Shown here: piece by piece, positions 15,856 to 25,115 of the stretch
Layout: every line of letters starts with the position of its first letter
Numbering within the stretch: the first letter of the stretch is position 1
Assembly (NCBI RefSeq): GCF_030547245.1
Contig: NZ_JAUOQT010000002.1
Coordinates: 124,001 to 188,000 of the forward strand
Reading direction: 5' to 3'
Origin: Oceanihabitans sp. 2_MG-2023
Lineage (GTDB): Bacteria > Bacteroidota > Bacteroidia > Flavobacteriales > Flavobacteriaceae
DNA: 64,000 bases
Notes under the pieces: generated by a model
Told to the model about the DNA's origin: nothing
The model's input: only the letters and a program-made list of their open reading frames with translations
Database searches by the model: none
Translations under genes and position numbers: made by a program

Positions 15856-17808
15856 AACGCGGTTTAGTTTTCTAGATAATAACATTTTTAAACTAGAGTA
15901 GTCTTTTACTTCTTCTAGTACACTTCTGTTAACTTCCGATTTATTTGCTAGGGTTTGTTGCATAAATTCGGTTACTTTTTGGTCTATTAAAAAACAGCGT
16001 AAACTTAAAATAGTTTCACTAACTAATTGTGCTATAGATTGATCTTTTTCTTTCGGGAAAATATTTTTACTATGCCAGTCTGATAAACTATAACGTTCAT
16101 CTTCCATTAAAATGGTAGAAATCTCGCCAGCTACTTCCTGCTCCACATTATTTACAAATTGTTCTATAGAAAACTCTGGGTTTTGGTTTAGAGTGTCTAT
16201 TATAGAATAATATAAATTTTTAAACTTTACATTGGTAAATTCCATTTCATCATCTTGCAAGTCTAGATATATTTTTTCAAATACTTTTGCTTGATGTTTT
16301 ACAGGCTCTAAAACAAGCTCATTCTTGTCGTTTTCTTTTAATACTAAATCTTCAAAATCTTCTATTTTGTTACCGTATAGTAATAATATTTCAATAATTT
16401 TTCGTTCTAGCACATATTGCACATCTACCTTTTTTTTAGGTTGCTCATGCTTAATAACTTGAAAAGCGGCTTGTTCTTTGCTTTTCTCTTTATGTGTTTC
16501 TTGAACGTCTTTATTCGTGATTTGCGCTAAGGTGGTAAACAATACTTGCTCACTAATATCCATGATTCTAGAACACTCTTGAATATAAATTTCCTTTTTT
16601 ATTCTATCTGGAATTTTAGCAATACTATTTACAATATCTCTAATAGTTTCTGCTTTTTTAATAGGATCATTTTTAGATTCTTCATATAAAACTGATGCTT
16701 TAAACTGAATAAAATCTTGTGCATTTGCAATTAAATATTCACTTAACTCCTCTAAAGTATTTGCTTTTGCAAAACTATCTGGATCTTCTCCTTCCGGAAA
16801 AGTACAAATCTTAACATTCATACCTTGCTCTAGAATTAAATCAATTCCGCGAAGCGAAGCACGTAAACCTGCAGCATCTCCATCAAAAAGCACCGTTATG
16901 TTTTTAGTTAGTCTATTTATTAAACGAATCTGGTCTGGCGTTAATGCTGTCCCTGATGAAGAAACCACATTATGAATTCCTGTTTGATGAAACTGAATGA
17001 CATCGGTATACCCTTCTACCAAGTAGCAATTATCTTCTTTTGCAATACTTTGCTTGGCTTGATAAATACCATATAAAACTTTACTTTTATGGTAAATATC
17101 ACTTTCTGGCGAATTTAAATATTTCGCAGCTTTTTTATCGTTTGTTAAAATACGACCTCCATAACCTAGCACACGACCACTCATGCTTTGTATAGGAAAC
17201 ATGACACGACCTTTAAATCGATCAAAACGTTTTTCTCCTTTTACAATAGTCAGCCCTGTTTTTTCAAGAAATTCTAGTTTATATCCTTGTTTTAAAGCTT
17301 CGTCTGTAAAGGCTTGCCATTCGTCTAAAGAATAACCTAAAGCGAATTTCTTAATGGTTTCATCTGTAAAACCACGCTCTTTAAAATAGCTTAAACCTAT
17401 GGCTTTGCCTTTATCGGTTTTTAATAATGTATTTTGAAAATAAGTACTTGCAAATTCACTTACTAAATATAAACTTTCTCGCTCGTTAGCTTGTTCTTTT
17501 TGCTCGTTACTTTGTTCTGTTTCTTCAATTTCAATATTGTACTTTTTAGCCAAATATTTTATAGCTTCTGGATAGGTAAAATGCTCATGCTCCATTAAAA
17601 AAGCAACAGCATTCCCTCCTTTTCCTGTACTAAAATCTTTCCAGATTTGTTTTACTGGAGAAACCATAAAACTTGGTGTACGTTCTTCACTAAACGGACT
17701 TAAGCCTTTAAAGCTGCTTCCCGACTTTTTTAATTGCACAAAATCGCCAATAACCTCTTCTACTCTAGAGGTTTCAAACACTTGATCTATGGTGGATTTT
17801 GATATCAA
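15850..17808 (-). CDS. dnaG: DNA primase DnaG (zinc-binding residues missing)
   Basis: A 652-residue primase that makes RNA primers at the replication fork. The N-terminal CHC2-type fold is recognisable (FKGLSPFSEERTPSFMVSP), but the four positions that normally bind zinc are Ser37, Ser40, Asp58 and Thr61 instead of Cys, His, Cys, Cys. The catalytic core and TOPRIM domain are intact (LVEGYTDVIQFH; VLFDGDAAGLRA). A C-terminal DnaB-interacting region of about 190 residues follows. As I recall, other flavobacterial DnaG proteins share this change, so it is probably an old lineage trait and not decay. The start MISKSTIDQV fits the family. Confidence 0.94.
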   Translation of the reverse strand: MISKSTIDQVFETSRVEEVIGDFVQLKKSGSSFKGLSPFSEERTPSFMVSPVKQIWKDFSTGKGGNAVAFLMEHEHFTYPEAIKYLAKKYNIEIEETEQSNEQKEQANERESLYLVSEFASTYFQNTLLKTDKGKAIGLSYFKERGFTDETIKKFALGYSLDEWQAFTDEALKQGYKLEFLEKTGLTIVKGEKRFDRFKGRVMFPIQSMSGRVLGYGGRILTNDKKAAKYLNSPESDIYHKSKVLYGIYQAKQSIAKEDNCYLVEGYTDVIQFHQTGIHNVVSSSGTALTPDQIRLINRLTKNITVLFDGDAAGLRASLRGIDLILEQGMNVKICTFPEGEDPDSFAKANTLEELSEYLIANAQDFIQFKASVLYEESKNDPIKKAETIRDIVNSIAKIPDRIKKEIYIQECSRIMDISEQVLFTTLAQITNKDVQETHKEKSKEQAAFQVIKHEQPKKKVDVQYVLERKIIEILLLYGNKIEDFEDLVLKENDKNELVLEPVKHQAKVFEKIYLDLQDDEMEFTNVKFKNLYYSIIDTLNQNPEFSIEQFVNNVEQEVAGEISTILMEDERYSLSDWHSKNIFPKEKDQSIAQLVSETILSLRCFLIDQKVTEFMQQTLANKSEVNRSVLEEVKDYSSLKMLLSRKLNRVL

Positions 17809-17823
17809 TTATGGAAGATTTTT

Positions 17824-17839
17824 TCGCTTTCGCGGAATT
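17824..17839. repeat. Inverted repeat arm TCGCTTTCGCGGAATT
   Basis: Exact reverse complement of 6286-6301. It sits 16 bp upstream of the dnaG start codon. Probably a dispersed intergenic repeat; no function assigned. Confidence 0.5.
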
Positions 17840-17999
17840 ACTCTGTAAATGTAATATAAAAGATATTGGTTTAAAAATTAATGAAGGATGGATACTTTGG
17901 TTTATAGAAATTTTCTTCTAACTTCGTTCAGAAACCAATCTAAACAACTAAAAACAAATCACATACAAAATTGCAATATGAAACCAAATTAATCTAAAA

Positions 18000-19490
18000 A
18001 TGAAAACAAGACAAAACAGCATTGCAATCAATAAAGCCGAATTTAGAAAAATAGGCTACCAACTCATAGACACCATATCTAATTTTCTAGATACGATTCC
18101 AGAAAAACCGGTAACAACTAGTAAGACTCCAAAAGAATTACAAGAAATATTGGGAGAGGCCTCCTTACCCAAAAATGGATTACCAGCAGAAGAATTACTT
18201 ACTTCTACCTCTAGATTACTATTAGAGCATTCCTTATTTAATGGGCATCCTAAATTTTTTGGTTTTATCACGTCTTCTGCTGCGCCAATTGGAGCTTTAG
18301 CAGATTTACTAGCTGCTTCTGTAAATGCAAATGTTGGCGGACAAATATTAAGTCCGATAGCTACAGAAATAGAAAAACAAACTATTAAATGGTTAGCCGA
18401 ATTTATTGGTGTATCTCCAAGTTATGGAGGCGTTTTAGTTAGTGGTGGAAACATGGCAAATTTTACTGCTTTTTTAGCTGCAAGAACTGCAAAGGCTCCT
18501 AGCAACATTAAAGAAAACGGACTATCAAGTACTGAAAAAAAACTAATTACATACTGCTCAAAATCTACACATACTTGGATAGACAAAGCTGCTACCTTAT
18601 TTGGACATGGATCTACATCTGTTCGTTGGATTCCTACAGATACTTCCAACAAAATGAATATTAATATTTTAAAACAAACTATAAAAGAAGACTTAAAAAA
18701 AGGACATCAACCCTTTATGGTCGTTGGCACTGCTGGAGATGTAAGCACAGGAGTTGTAGACAATTTAGAGGCCATTGCTACTATTTGCAAAACAAAGGAT
18801 TTATGGTTTCATATTGATGGTGCTTATGGTGTTCCTGCTGCAATAGTTCCTGAATTAAAAGCAATATTTAACGGGATACAAGAAGCCGACTCTATTGCTT
18901 TAGACCCTCATAAATGGCTATATAGTCCATTAGAAGCTGGCTGTACTTTGGTGAAAAACCCAAAACATCTAATTGACACGTATAGCTCGCATCCAGAATA
19001 TTATAATTTCAGTCTAACAGAAGAAGGAGGCTCACTAAATTACTTTGAATATGGACTACAAAACTCTCGTGGTTTTAGGGCTTTAAAAGTATGGCTTGCA
19101 CTACAACAAATAGGAAGTAGCGGTTACAAAAAACTGATAAGAGAAGATATAGAATTGTCTAAGTATTTCTATACATTGGCAGAAGAGCATAGAGAACTGG
19201 AAGCCCTAACTCAAAACTTAAGTATAGCTACGTTTAGATATGTCCCAGAGAATTTGGGTAAAAACAAAAATGAGGAGTATTTAAATATTTTAAATGAAAA
19301 ATTATTAGATACCTTACAAGCAAATGGAGAAATATTTTTATCTAATGCTATTATAAAAGATACATACTGTTTAAGAACCTGTATTGTAAATTTTAGAACT
19401 ACAAAAAAAGACATAGAAGAATCAATAGAAATTATTGTAAGAGAAGGAATAAAAATGCATCAAAAACTTAGTATTAAGTACTATTTATAA
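18000..19490 (+). CDS. Group II pyridoxal-phosphate amino acid decarboxylase
   Basis: A 496-residue fold-type I PLP enzyme of the aromatic-L-amino-acid / glutamate / diaminobutyrate decarboxylase family. Family marks are HPKFFGFITSSAAPIGALAD, SGGNMANFTAFLAAR, FHIDGAYGVPA with the PLP-contacting Asp, and the Schiff-base Lys305 in LDPHKWLYSPLEAG. The substrate cannot be read from these motifs; aromatic amino acids, aspartate or glutamate are all possible. It is monocistronic, with no transporter or partner gene to help. Confidence 0.88.
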   Translation: MKTRQNSIAINKAEFRKIGYQLIDTISNFLDTIPEKPVTTSKTPKELQEILGEASLPKNGLPAEELLTSTSRLLLEHSLFNGHPKFFGFITSSAAPIGALADLLAASVNANVGGQILSPIATEIEKQTIKWLAEFIGVSPSYGGVLVSGGNMANFTAFLAARTAKAPSNIKENGLSSTEKKLITYCSKSTHTWIDKAATLFGHGSTSVRWIPTDTSNKMNINILKQTIKEDLKKGHQPFMVVGTAGDVSTGVVDNLEAIATICKTKDLWFHIDGAYGVPAAIVPELKAIFNGIQEADSIALDPHKWLYSPLEAGCTLVKNPKHLIDTYSSHPEYYNFSLTEEGGSLNYFEYGLQNSRGFRALKVWLALQQIGSSGYKKLIREDIELSKYFYTLAEEHRELEALTQNLSIATFRYVPENLGKNKNEEYLNILNEKLLDTLQANGEIFLSNAIIKDTYCLRTCIVNFRTTKKDIEESIEIIVREGIKMHQKLSIKYYL

Positions 19491-19597
19491 GGTTTATAAA
19501 AAATAAAATTAATAATAAAATAGCAACTTTTTTTAAATAAAAATGGTTATTTATGATGTATAAAAAATCATCTATAAATTTAAAACTCTAACAGCAT

Positions 19598-20215
19598 ATG
19601 TTTGCAGAAATATTCACTAAAATTCTTTTTTTAATTGCTGTTGTAGACCCTCTAGGCTCAGTACCAGTTTACCTAGAAGCAACCAAACAATTAAGCGAAA
19701 AGCACAAGAAAAAAGTAGCAATAAGGGCCTCTTTTATTGCTTTTTTAATTCTCCTATTTTTTATAATTGTTGGTCAAATCATTTTAGAAGGAATGCAGGT
19801 AACCTTAGATGCTTTTCAAATTTCGGGTGGCGTTATTTTATTTCTTTTTGCCTTAACCATGATTTTTGGAGAAGGCAAACCAGAATCTGAAAAACACCTA
19901 ATAAAAGATTACAAACATGTAACCATTTTCCCTGTAGCAATACCGTCTATTGCATCTCCTGGAGCAATAATGGCAGCTGTACTTTTAACAGACAATCACA
20001 TCTATTCTATAGAACAACAAGCGGTTACAACTATTTTAATTGCAATTGTTATTATTATAACTATGGTAATACTTCTAACTGCTAACATTGTACAAAAACG
20101 TGTTGGAGAATATGGTATTACTGTAATTAGTAAAATTATGGGATTAATACTAGCAGCTTATGCAGTACAAAGTATTTTAAGTGGGCTTAAAGACTTTTTT
20201 GTAGTATTAAAATAG
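19598..20215 (+). CDS. MarC family inner-membrane protein
   Basis: A 205-residue protein with six membrane helices and the MarC/UPF0056 phrases AVVDPLGSVPVYLEAT, FQISGGVILFLFALTM and PVAIPSIASPGAIMA. Members were once tied to multiple antibiotic resistance, but that link has not held up and the transport function is unknown. Single gene; its terminator follows at 20238-20268. Confidence 0.92.
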   Translation: MFAEIFTKILFLIAVVDPLGSVPVYLEATKQLSEKHKKKVAIRASFIAFLILLFFIIVGQIILEGMQVTLDAFQISGGVILFLFALTMIFGEGKPESEKHLIKDYKHVTIFPVAIPSIASPGAIMAAVLLTDNHIYSIEQQAVTTILIAIVIIITMVILLTANIVQKRVGEYGITVISKIMGLILAAYAVQSILSGLKDFFVVLK

Positions 20216-20237
20216 CAGTAAAGTTTATTAACGAAAC

Positions 20238-20268
20238 AAAAAAGCACCAAATAAATGATGCTTTTTTT
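20238..20268. terminator. Intrinsic terminator between marC-like gene and 20289-21368
   Basis: AAAAAAGCA(c)CA pairs with TG(a)TGCTTTTTT. The central C/A mismatch on plus becomes a U-G wobble on the minus transcript, so it should work for both converging genes and somewhat better for the minus one. Confidence 0.75.
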
Positions 20269-20288
20269 ATCCATTAACTCCAATAATA

Positions 20289-21368
20289 TTAATCTAAATC
20301 AAATCGTAATCCTAAAGATATATTGTTTTGGTCTATTATTTGATCTTTAAATAAAGGAGACAAATCGTATTTAGCATAAACTGCTACATTACCAAAAGAA
20401 ACATAACTACTAACTCCGTAAACAAAAGGATTGGTGTTTAAATCTCTTTCTTTATCCTTTTCTCTATCGCCATCTAGTTTATATTTTGTTTTATGCATAG
20501 AACTTAAGTTCACACCTGCATAACCACCTACACCAATTTTAAACTTATTGTATGTCGAATATCTAAAATATGTATCCTTTTCTATTTTTTTAGATGGCCC
20601 AAATTCAAAATGAATTGGTATTACTAAGTTTGTCGTTCTAAATTTCGACTTTTTCAAATTAAACGCACTTTCTTCTAAAGACACAACTCCCTCTGTTTCT
20701 GTCAGGAATTTATCATCTTTTACATCTAATTTATTCCATTGTACAGAAAGACCATATTTTAAACGTACTGCATTGGTGTTTTTAAACAATCTTGTTTTCC
20801 AAGCCCAACCTAATTCTACAAATCCTGAACCACCTAATTTATATGGTGAATCGCTTAACGATTGCCCTTCAATTATTGCATTATTAAAACCTATTGCAAA
20901 AACCATATCGCTAGTTGTTCTTCTATCATAAACCTTTGGAATCGCTTTATCTTTAGGCCCAATATAGATGCCACCTTTATCAAATTCATCCGAATCTTCT
21001 CCCTTACCGATTTGAATAATCATACCGTCTAAATTAGCACCAACATCTGAAGTTACTTCTTCGTTTCGCTCTAACAGCGCAATTTTATTATCAATAATCG
21101 CAATTCTGTTCTCAATATTTAAAGCATGTTTTTCTGCTTCCTTTTGTTTGAGTTCTTCAGCTTGTTCACTGGAAATTTCACCAGTATCTAATTTATCGTT
21201 TATACGTTTTACTTCTTCTTTTAAAAATTCTTTTTCTTGGGTTTTAACGTGTTCTTTTCTTGTTTCTAAAGCTTCTATTTTTAAAATGTTTGGGTTTTCT
21301 TGTGCTGCAACAAATTGCGTAGCACACACTAAAATAATACCGATTACGTATTGGGTTATTGTTCTCAT
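20289..21368 (-). CDS. Outer-membrane beta-barrel protein with N-terminal coiled coil
   Basis: A 359-residue protein with a signal peptide (MRTITQYVIGIILVCATQFVAAQ), a charged helical, probably coiled-coil stretch at about residues 28-105, and a C-terminal region of alternating strands ending in ISLGLRFDLD, typical of a flavobacterial beta-barrel ending in an aromatic-containing last strand. I do not recognise a named family. It is the last gene of a three-gene set with an ECF-type sigma factor and a probable anti-sigma factor, so it may be a target of, or a sensor for, that system. Confidence 0.75.
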   Translation of the reverse strand: MRTITQYVIGIILVCATQFVAAQENPNILKIEALETRKEHVKTQEKEFLKEEVKRINDKLDTGEISSEQAEELKQKEAEKHALNIENRIAIIDNKIALLERNEEVTSDVGANLDGMIIQIGKGEDSDEFDKGGIYIGPKDKAIPKVYDRRTTSDMVFAIGFNNAIIEGQSLSDSPYKLGGSGFVELGWAWKTRLFKNTNAVRLKYGLSVQWNKLDVKDDKFLTETEGVVSLEESAFNLKKSKFRTTNLVIPIHFEFGPSKKIEKDTYFRYSTYNKFKIGVGGYAGVNLSSMHKTKYKLDGDREKDKERDLNTNPFVYGVSSYVSFGNVAVYAKYDLSPLFKDQIIDQNNISLGLRFDLD

Positions 21369-21395
21369 TTTTGTTCGTTTTTTAATGATGATTTA

Positions 21396-22211
21396 TTACT
21401 CGTTTCTATTTGTAACTGCAGTTGTTGCAGTTTTAAAATTCTTTTCGATTACTTTAAATAATTGTCCTCTTAACGATGGAGGCATTGCTGTTTCTACATC
21501 TTCTAGTAAAGCATTTGCATCAACAGAAATAGACTTTACAGCATGATTCTCTGTTAATTGCATCTTTTTATTTGCAGCTTCTAAGAGTGACTCTATTTCA
21601 GATTTTGTAGTTTCTAAAGTGGTCATTTGAGTTTCTTCCTTTTTTAAGGAACCAGTTATTTTTGTTACAGAAACAACGATTTCTTCTTCTACTTTTATTG
21701 CATTGTTTAACGCTTTTAATGTTTCATTTTCTTTAGTAGCGATCGCTATATTATTAACTAATAACGGCTTTCTTTTAGTGCTATTTATTGATTTTTTAAT
21801 GTTGTTATCATCTTTACTTACAGCTTTATTTACAGGTTCATTTTTATAAGTCAAAGCGGATTTAACTTTCTTATTTTCGGATATATTTTCGGCTTGTTCT
21901 AGAACAATTGGCGCTGTCTTTTTAATGCGCTCTACAGGTTCTATAGCATGTTTTACATTTTCGTTTTCTGATGCTACAACGATTGGAGTAACAACCGATT
22001 TAGTAGTATCAAGACGCATAAAATATTGTACTACAAATAGCAACCCGATAAAACTTGCTGCAACACCAATCCACCAAAACTTCGCTTTATCTTGTTTTTT
22101 AGAGTCTGTATTTAATTGTTGCTCTAAATTAGCCCAAGCATTTGCAGATGTTTCTAGCGTTCGCTTTTCCAACTTTTCTTTTATATTTTCTTCGAATTTA
22201 ATTGGTGCCAT
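21396..22211 (-). CDS. Probable membrane anti-sigma factor
   Basis: A 271-residue protein. An N-terminal cytoplasmic part of about 45 residues (FEENIKEKLEKRTLETSANAW region) is followed by one membrane helix (about residues 46-66, WWIGVAASFIGLLFVVQYF) and a long, Lys/Glu/Thr-rich periplasmic part without a known domain. It overlaps the upstream sigma factor gene by 14 bp. Size, single helix and position are those of a sigma regulator, but the sequence has no clear zinc-binding anti-sigma motif, so the role is inferred from context. Confidence 0.65.
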   Translation of the reverse strand: MAPIKFEENIKEKLEKRTLETSANAWANLEQQLNTDSKKQDKAKFWWIGVAASFIGLLFVVQYFMRLDTTKSVVTPIVVASENENVKHAIEPVERIKKTAPIVLEQAENISENKKVKSALTYKNEPVNKAVSKDDNNIKKSINSTKRKPLLVNNIAIATKENETLKALNNAIKVEEEIVVSVTKITGSLKKEETQMTTLETTKSEIESLLEAANKKMQLTENHAVKSISVDANALLEDVETAMPPSLRGQLFKVIEKNFKTATTAVTNRNE

Positions 22212-22761
22212 ACCCTGCTTTGTTTAATTCTTTAATTTTTTGCTGAAGCGCTTTTCTAGCTTTAAATAATTGGGATTTGGAAGTACTTTCCGAAATCCCC
22301 AAAATCTTTGCTATTTCTTGATGTTTATACCCTTCTATAGCATACATTACAAAAACTAATTTATACCCTTCTGGTAAATTATCAATCAGCTGCTGTATTT
22401 CTGCAACTTCCATATTGGTTTGTATATTATTAAAAGTATTTACATCTTCTACTAGTACATCTTCAGAAAATTCAATTTGCTTTTTCTTTCGTAAATAGGA
22501 AATAGATTCTCTAACCATGATACGTCTAATCCAACCTTCAAAACTACCTTCACTTTTAAAGCTTTTTAAATTTTGAAAAACTTTGAAAAACCCGTTTAAC
22601 ATGGCTTCTTCTGCAAACTGTGTGTCTTTAATATAATAACGACAAACACTTAACATTTTTGGTGCATGCAACTGAAACAATACGTGTTGCGCTTCACGAT
22701 TGTTTTTAATTGCTTTTTTTATAAGCAAGGGTTCGTTTTTATGCAGTTGAATTACTTTCAA
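22198..22761 (-). CDS. RNA polymerase sigma factor, ECF/sigma-70 family
   Basis: A 187-residue sigma factor with region 2 (about 22-90, including EEAMLNGFFKVFQNLKSF and FEGWIRRIMVRESISYLRKK) and region 4 helix-turn-helix (about 125-180, GYKHQEIAKILGISESTSKSQ). No regions 1.1 or 3 are present, as expected for ECF factors. The following gene overlaps by 14 bp and is a probable anti-sigma factor, and a beta-barrel protein comes third, so the set is likely an envelope-responsive regulatory unit. Confidence 0.93.
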   Translation of the reverse strand: MKVIQLHKNEPLLIKKAIKNNREAQHVLFQLHAPKMLSVCRYYIKDTQFAEEAMLNGFFKVFQNLKSFKSEGSFEGWIRRIMVRESISYLRKKKQIEFSEDVLVEDVNTFNNIQTNMEVAEIQQLIDNLPEGYKLVFVMYAIEGYKHQEIAKILGISESTSKSQLFKARKALQQKIKELNKAGYGTN

Positions 22762-22827
22762 AATATTGCGTACGTATTAGCTTCTATTTATAAAGACGCA
22801 AAAAGAATAAGAAAGGTTGCCTGGAGT

Positions 22828-23805
22828 TTATTTTTTTCTATCAATCACATAATTCACCATAAGTTCAAGTGAATTTCTATATTGATTTTCAGGATACTTT
22901 TGAAGGATTTGCAAAGCTTCTTGTTGAAATGCTTTCATTTTAGAAACGGCATAATCCAATCCACCATTATCTTTTACAAAAGCAATAACTTGCTTTACTC
23001 GCTTTTGGTCTTTGTTGTGGTTTTTAATAGAGTTAATTAACCACTTTTTATCTTTTTTACTTGCGTGATTTAAAACATGAATTAATGGCAAGGTCATTTT
23101 TTGTTCTTTAATATCTATTCCTGTTGGCTTACCAATTTGTTCTTTTCCATAATCGAACAAATCATCTTTTATTTGAAAAGCCATACCAATAAGTTCTCCA
23201 AACTTACGCATAATTTCTACATGATCAGATTCTGGCTTTACAGATGCAGCGCCAAGGCTACAACAAGCAGCAATTAAGGTTGCTGTTTTTTGTCTAATAA
23301 TTTCGTAGTAGATATCTTCTGTAATGTCTAATTTTCTAGCTTTTTCAATTTGAAGAAGCTCGCCCTCACTCATTTCGCGAACAGCAATAGAGATGATTTT
23401 TAGCAAATCGAAATCGTTATTATCTATAGAAAGAAGCAACCCTTTTGAGAGTAAATAATCGCCAACTAGTACAGCAATTTTGTTTTTCCAAAGTGCGTTT
23501 ATAGAAAAGAAACCACGACGTCTGTTACTCTCATCTACCACATCATCATGAACTAGAGTTGCAGTATGAATAAGCTCAATTACAGAAGCTCCTCTGTAAG
23601 TACGCTCGCTAACCTCACCATTAGACACCATTTTAGAAACCAGAAATACAAACATTGGTCGCATTTGTTTTCCTTTTCTATTTACTATATAATGTGTAAT
23701 TCTGTTTAACAATGCTACTTTAGAAGACATAGAAAGTTGAAACTTTTGTTCAAAAAGTTCCATCTCATAAGTAATAGGTTGTTTTATTTGTTCAACAATT
23801 TTCAA
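22828..23805 (-). CDS. Polyprenyl diphosphate synthase (octaprenyl-type)
   Basis: A 325-residue trans-prenyltransferase. The first Asp-rich motif is DDVVD at residues 87-91 within LVHDDVVDESN, and the second is DDLFD at 214-218. It condenses isopentenyl diphosphate onto an allylic diphosphate to build the long side chain, most likely for menaquinone. The residues before the first motif are small (TATLVH), which usually allows long products, but exact chain length cannot be read. Single gene upstream of the sigma factor gene and separated from it by 66 bp. Confidence 0.93.
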   Translation of the reverse strand: MKIVEQIKQPITYEMELFEQKFQLSMSSKVALLNRITHYIVNRKGKQMRPMFVFLVSKMVSNGEVSERTYRGASVIELIHTATLVHDDVVDESNRRRGFFSINALWKNKIAVLVGDYLLSKGLLLSIDNNDFDLLKIISIAVREMSEGELLQIEKARKLDITEDIYYEIIRQKTATLIAACCSLGAASVKPESDHVEIMRKFGELIGMAFQIKDDLFDYGKEQIGKPTGIDIKEQKMTLPLIHVLNHASKKDKKWLINSIKNHNKDQKRVKQVIAFVKDNGGLDYAVSKMKAFQQEALQILQKYPENQYRNSLELMVNYVIDRKK

Positions 23806-23965
23806 GTAAAAAAGAAGTCTAAAATGTGTAATAACAAACGTACTAAAAATGCATGTGATTTACTATTAATGTATAATAATTAGATAAAAGAATAAATAAT
23901 ACTTTTAGGTTTTCTTAATTTTTTTGTATTTTTATTATTAATTAATCCTTATAAATCAACATTTT

Positions 23966-25069
23966 ATGAAAAAAATTACTTTACTATTTACTTTATTAAT
24001 TTTTGGGTTTTATTCTCATGCCCAACTTGATGAAGATTTTGAATCAGGAACAACAATACCTGCTGGATGGACCTCATTTATAGGAACAAATGGAGAAGGT
24101 ACTACTCAAAATTGGCAAATTAACGATGGAGCAACTAACAATGTAGCCTTTGTTACTTGGGAAGCAGTTGCAAATTCTGCTGAAGATTGGTTAGTTACAC
24201 CTCAATTTACTGTAGATGCTACTAACTTTATTTTATCATTTGATCAGTCAGACTCATTTGCAATAGATTATGGTTCTACTTATACTATTAGAGTTTCTAC
24301 TGCAAGTCAAACTACACACGCAGATTTTACTATTGTTGATACACAGACAGAATTAGATGTTTGGTCTGGAGGACCTTTAGCTCAACATACAGTAGATTTA
24401 ACTGCTTACATTGGTCAGCCTATTTATGTAGCATTTGTTTTAGAACAAAATGATGGAGATCGTTGGATAATTGATAATGTTGAAATGATTGCAGATGCAA
24501 CTGCACCAGATCCTGTAACAACACCAACACCAGCAGACATGGCTATTGATGTTGTTATTGATGCTGCAAACACTAATGCTGTTGCTTTTGCTTGGGAAGC
24601 AGCTACTACTGGTGATCCTGCTACTGCATATGATTTTTATTTAGGTGATTCTCCTACTACCATGAATTTACTTGGTACTCTTGGTGATACATCTGTAAAT
24701 ATTACTGGAATGGAATATAGTACACTATATTACTGGCAAATTGTGGCTAAAAATGTTGGTGGAGATGCTGTAAACTCTTCTACTTGGAGTTTTACTACTG
24801 AAGATGATCCTAATTTATCTGTAGATGAATTTAATATTAATGCATTTACTGTTTACCCTAATCCTGTTAATGATGTTCTTAATATAAAAACTAATTTAAC
24901 TATTGAAAACGTAGAGGTTTACAATCAATTAGGACAGCGTGTTTTAACAGTAACTAAAAATCAAATTTCAGGAAATTCAATTGATATGAGTAACCTTAAT
25001 AATGGTATTTATATTATTGAAATAGCTTCAGGTGATAAGAAAGAAAGTTTTAAAATTATAAAGAATTAA
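23966..25069 (+). CDS. Secreted protein with choice-of-anchor J domain and T9SS type A sorting domain
   Basis: A 367-residue secreted protein with a signal peptide (MKKITLLFTLLIFGFYSHAQ), then a choice-of-anchor J / MAM-like beta-sandwich (about 22-172; DEDFESGTTIPAGWTSF, EDWLVTPQF, DRWIIDNVEM). A fibronectin type III-like domain follows (about 178-275; YYWQIVAKN). The C-terminal domain (about 290-367; FTVYPNPVNDVLNI, NLNNGIYIIEI, KIIKN) is recognised by the type IX secretion system. It should cross the outer membrane through T9SS and be released or attached at the surface. Binding target unknown, possibly carbohydrate or protein. A bidirectional terminator follows. Confidence 0.92.
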   Translation: MKKITLLFTLLIFGFYSHAQLDEDFESGTTIPAGWTSFIGTNGEGTTQNWQINDGATNNVAFVTWEAVANSAEDWLVTPQFTVDATNFILSFDQSDSFAIDYGSTYTIRVSTASQTTHADFTIVDTQTELDVWSGGPLAQHTVDLTAYIGQPIYVAFVLEQNDGDRWIIDNVEMIADATAPDPVTTPTPADMAIDVVIDAANTNAVAFAWEAATTGDPATAYDFYLGDSPTTMNLLGTLGDTSVNITGMEYSTLYYWQIVAKNVGGDAVNSSTWSFTTEDDPNLSVDEFNINAFTVYPNPVNDVLNIKTNLTIENVEVYNQLGQRVLTVTKNQISGNSIDMSNLNNGIYIIEIASGDKKESFKIIKN

Positions 25070-25085
25070 TTTTAATTTTTTAAAC

Positions 25086-25115
25086 AAAAAAGGCAACCAA
25101 ATGGTTGCCTTTTTT
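25086..25115. terminator. Bidirectional terminator between the T9SS cargo gene and rlmN
   Basis: AAAAAAGGCAACC and GGTTGCCTTTTTT form a perfect 13-bp stem with a four-base loop, flanked by A and T runs; it serves both converging genes and touches the rlmN stop codon. Confidence 0.92.
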
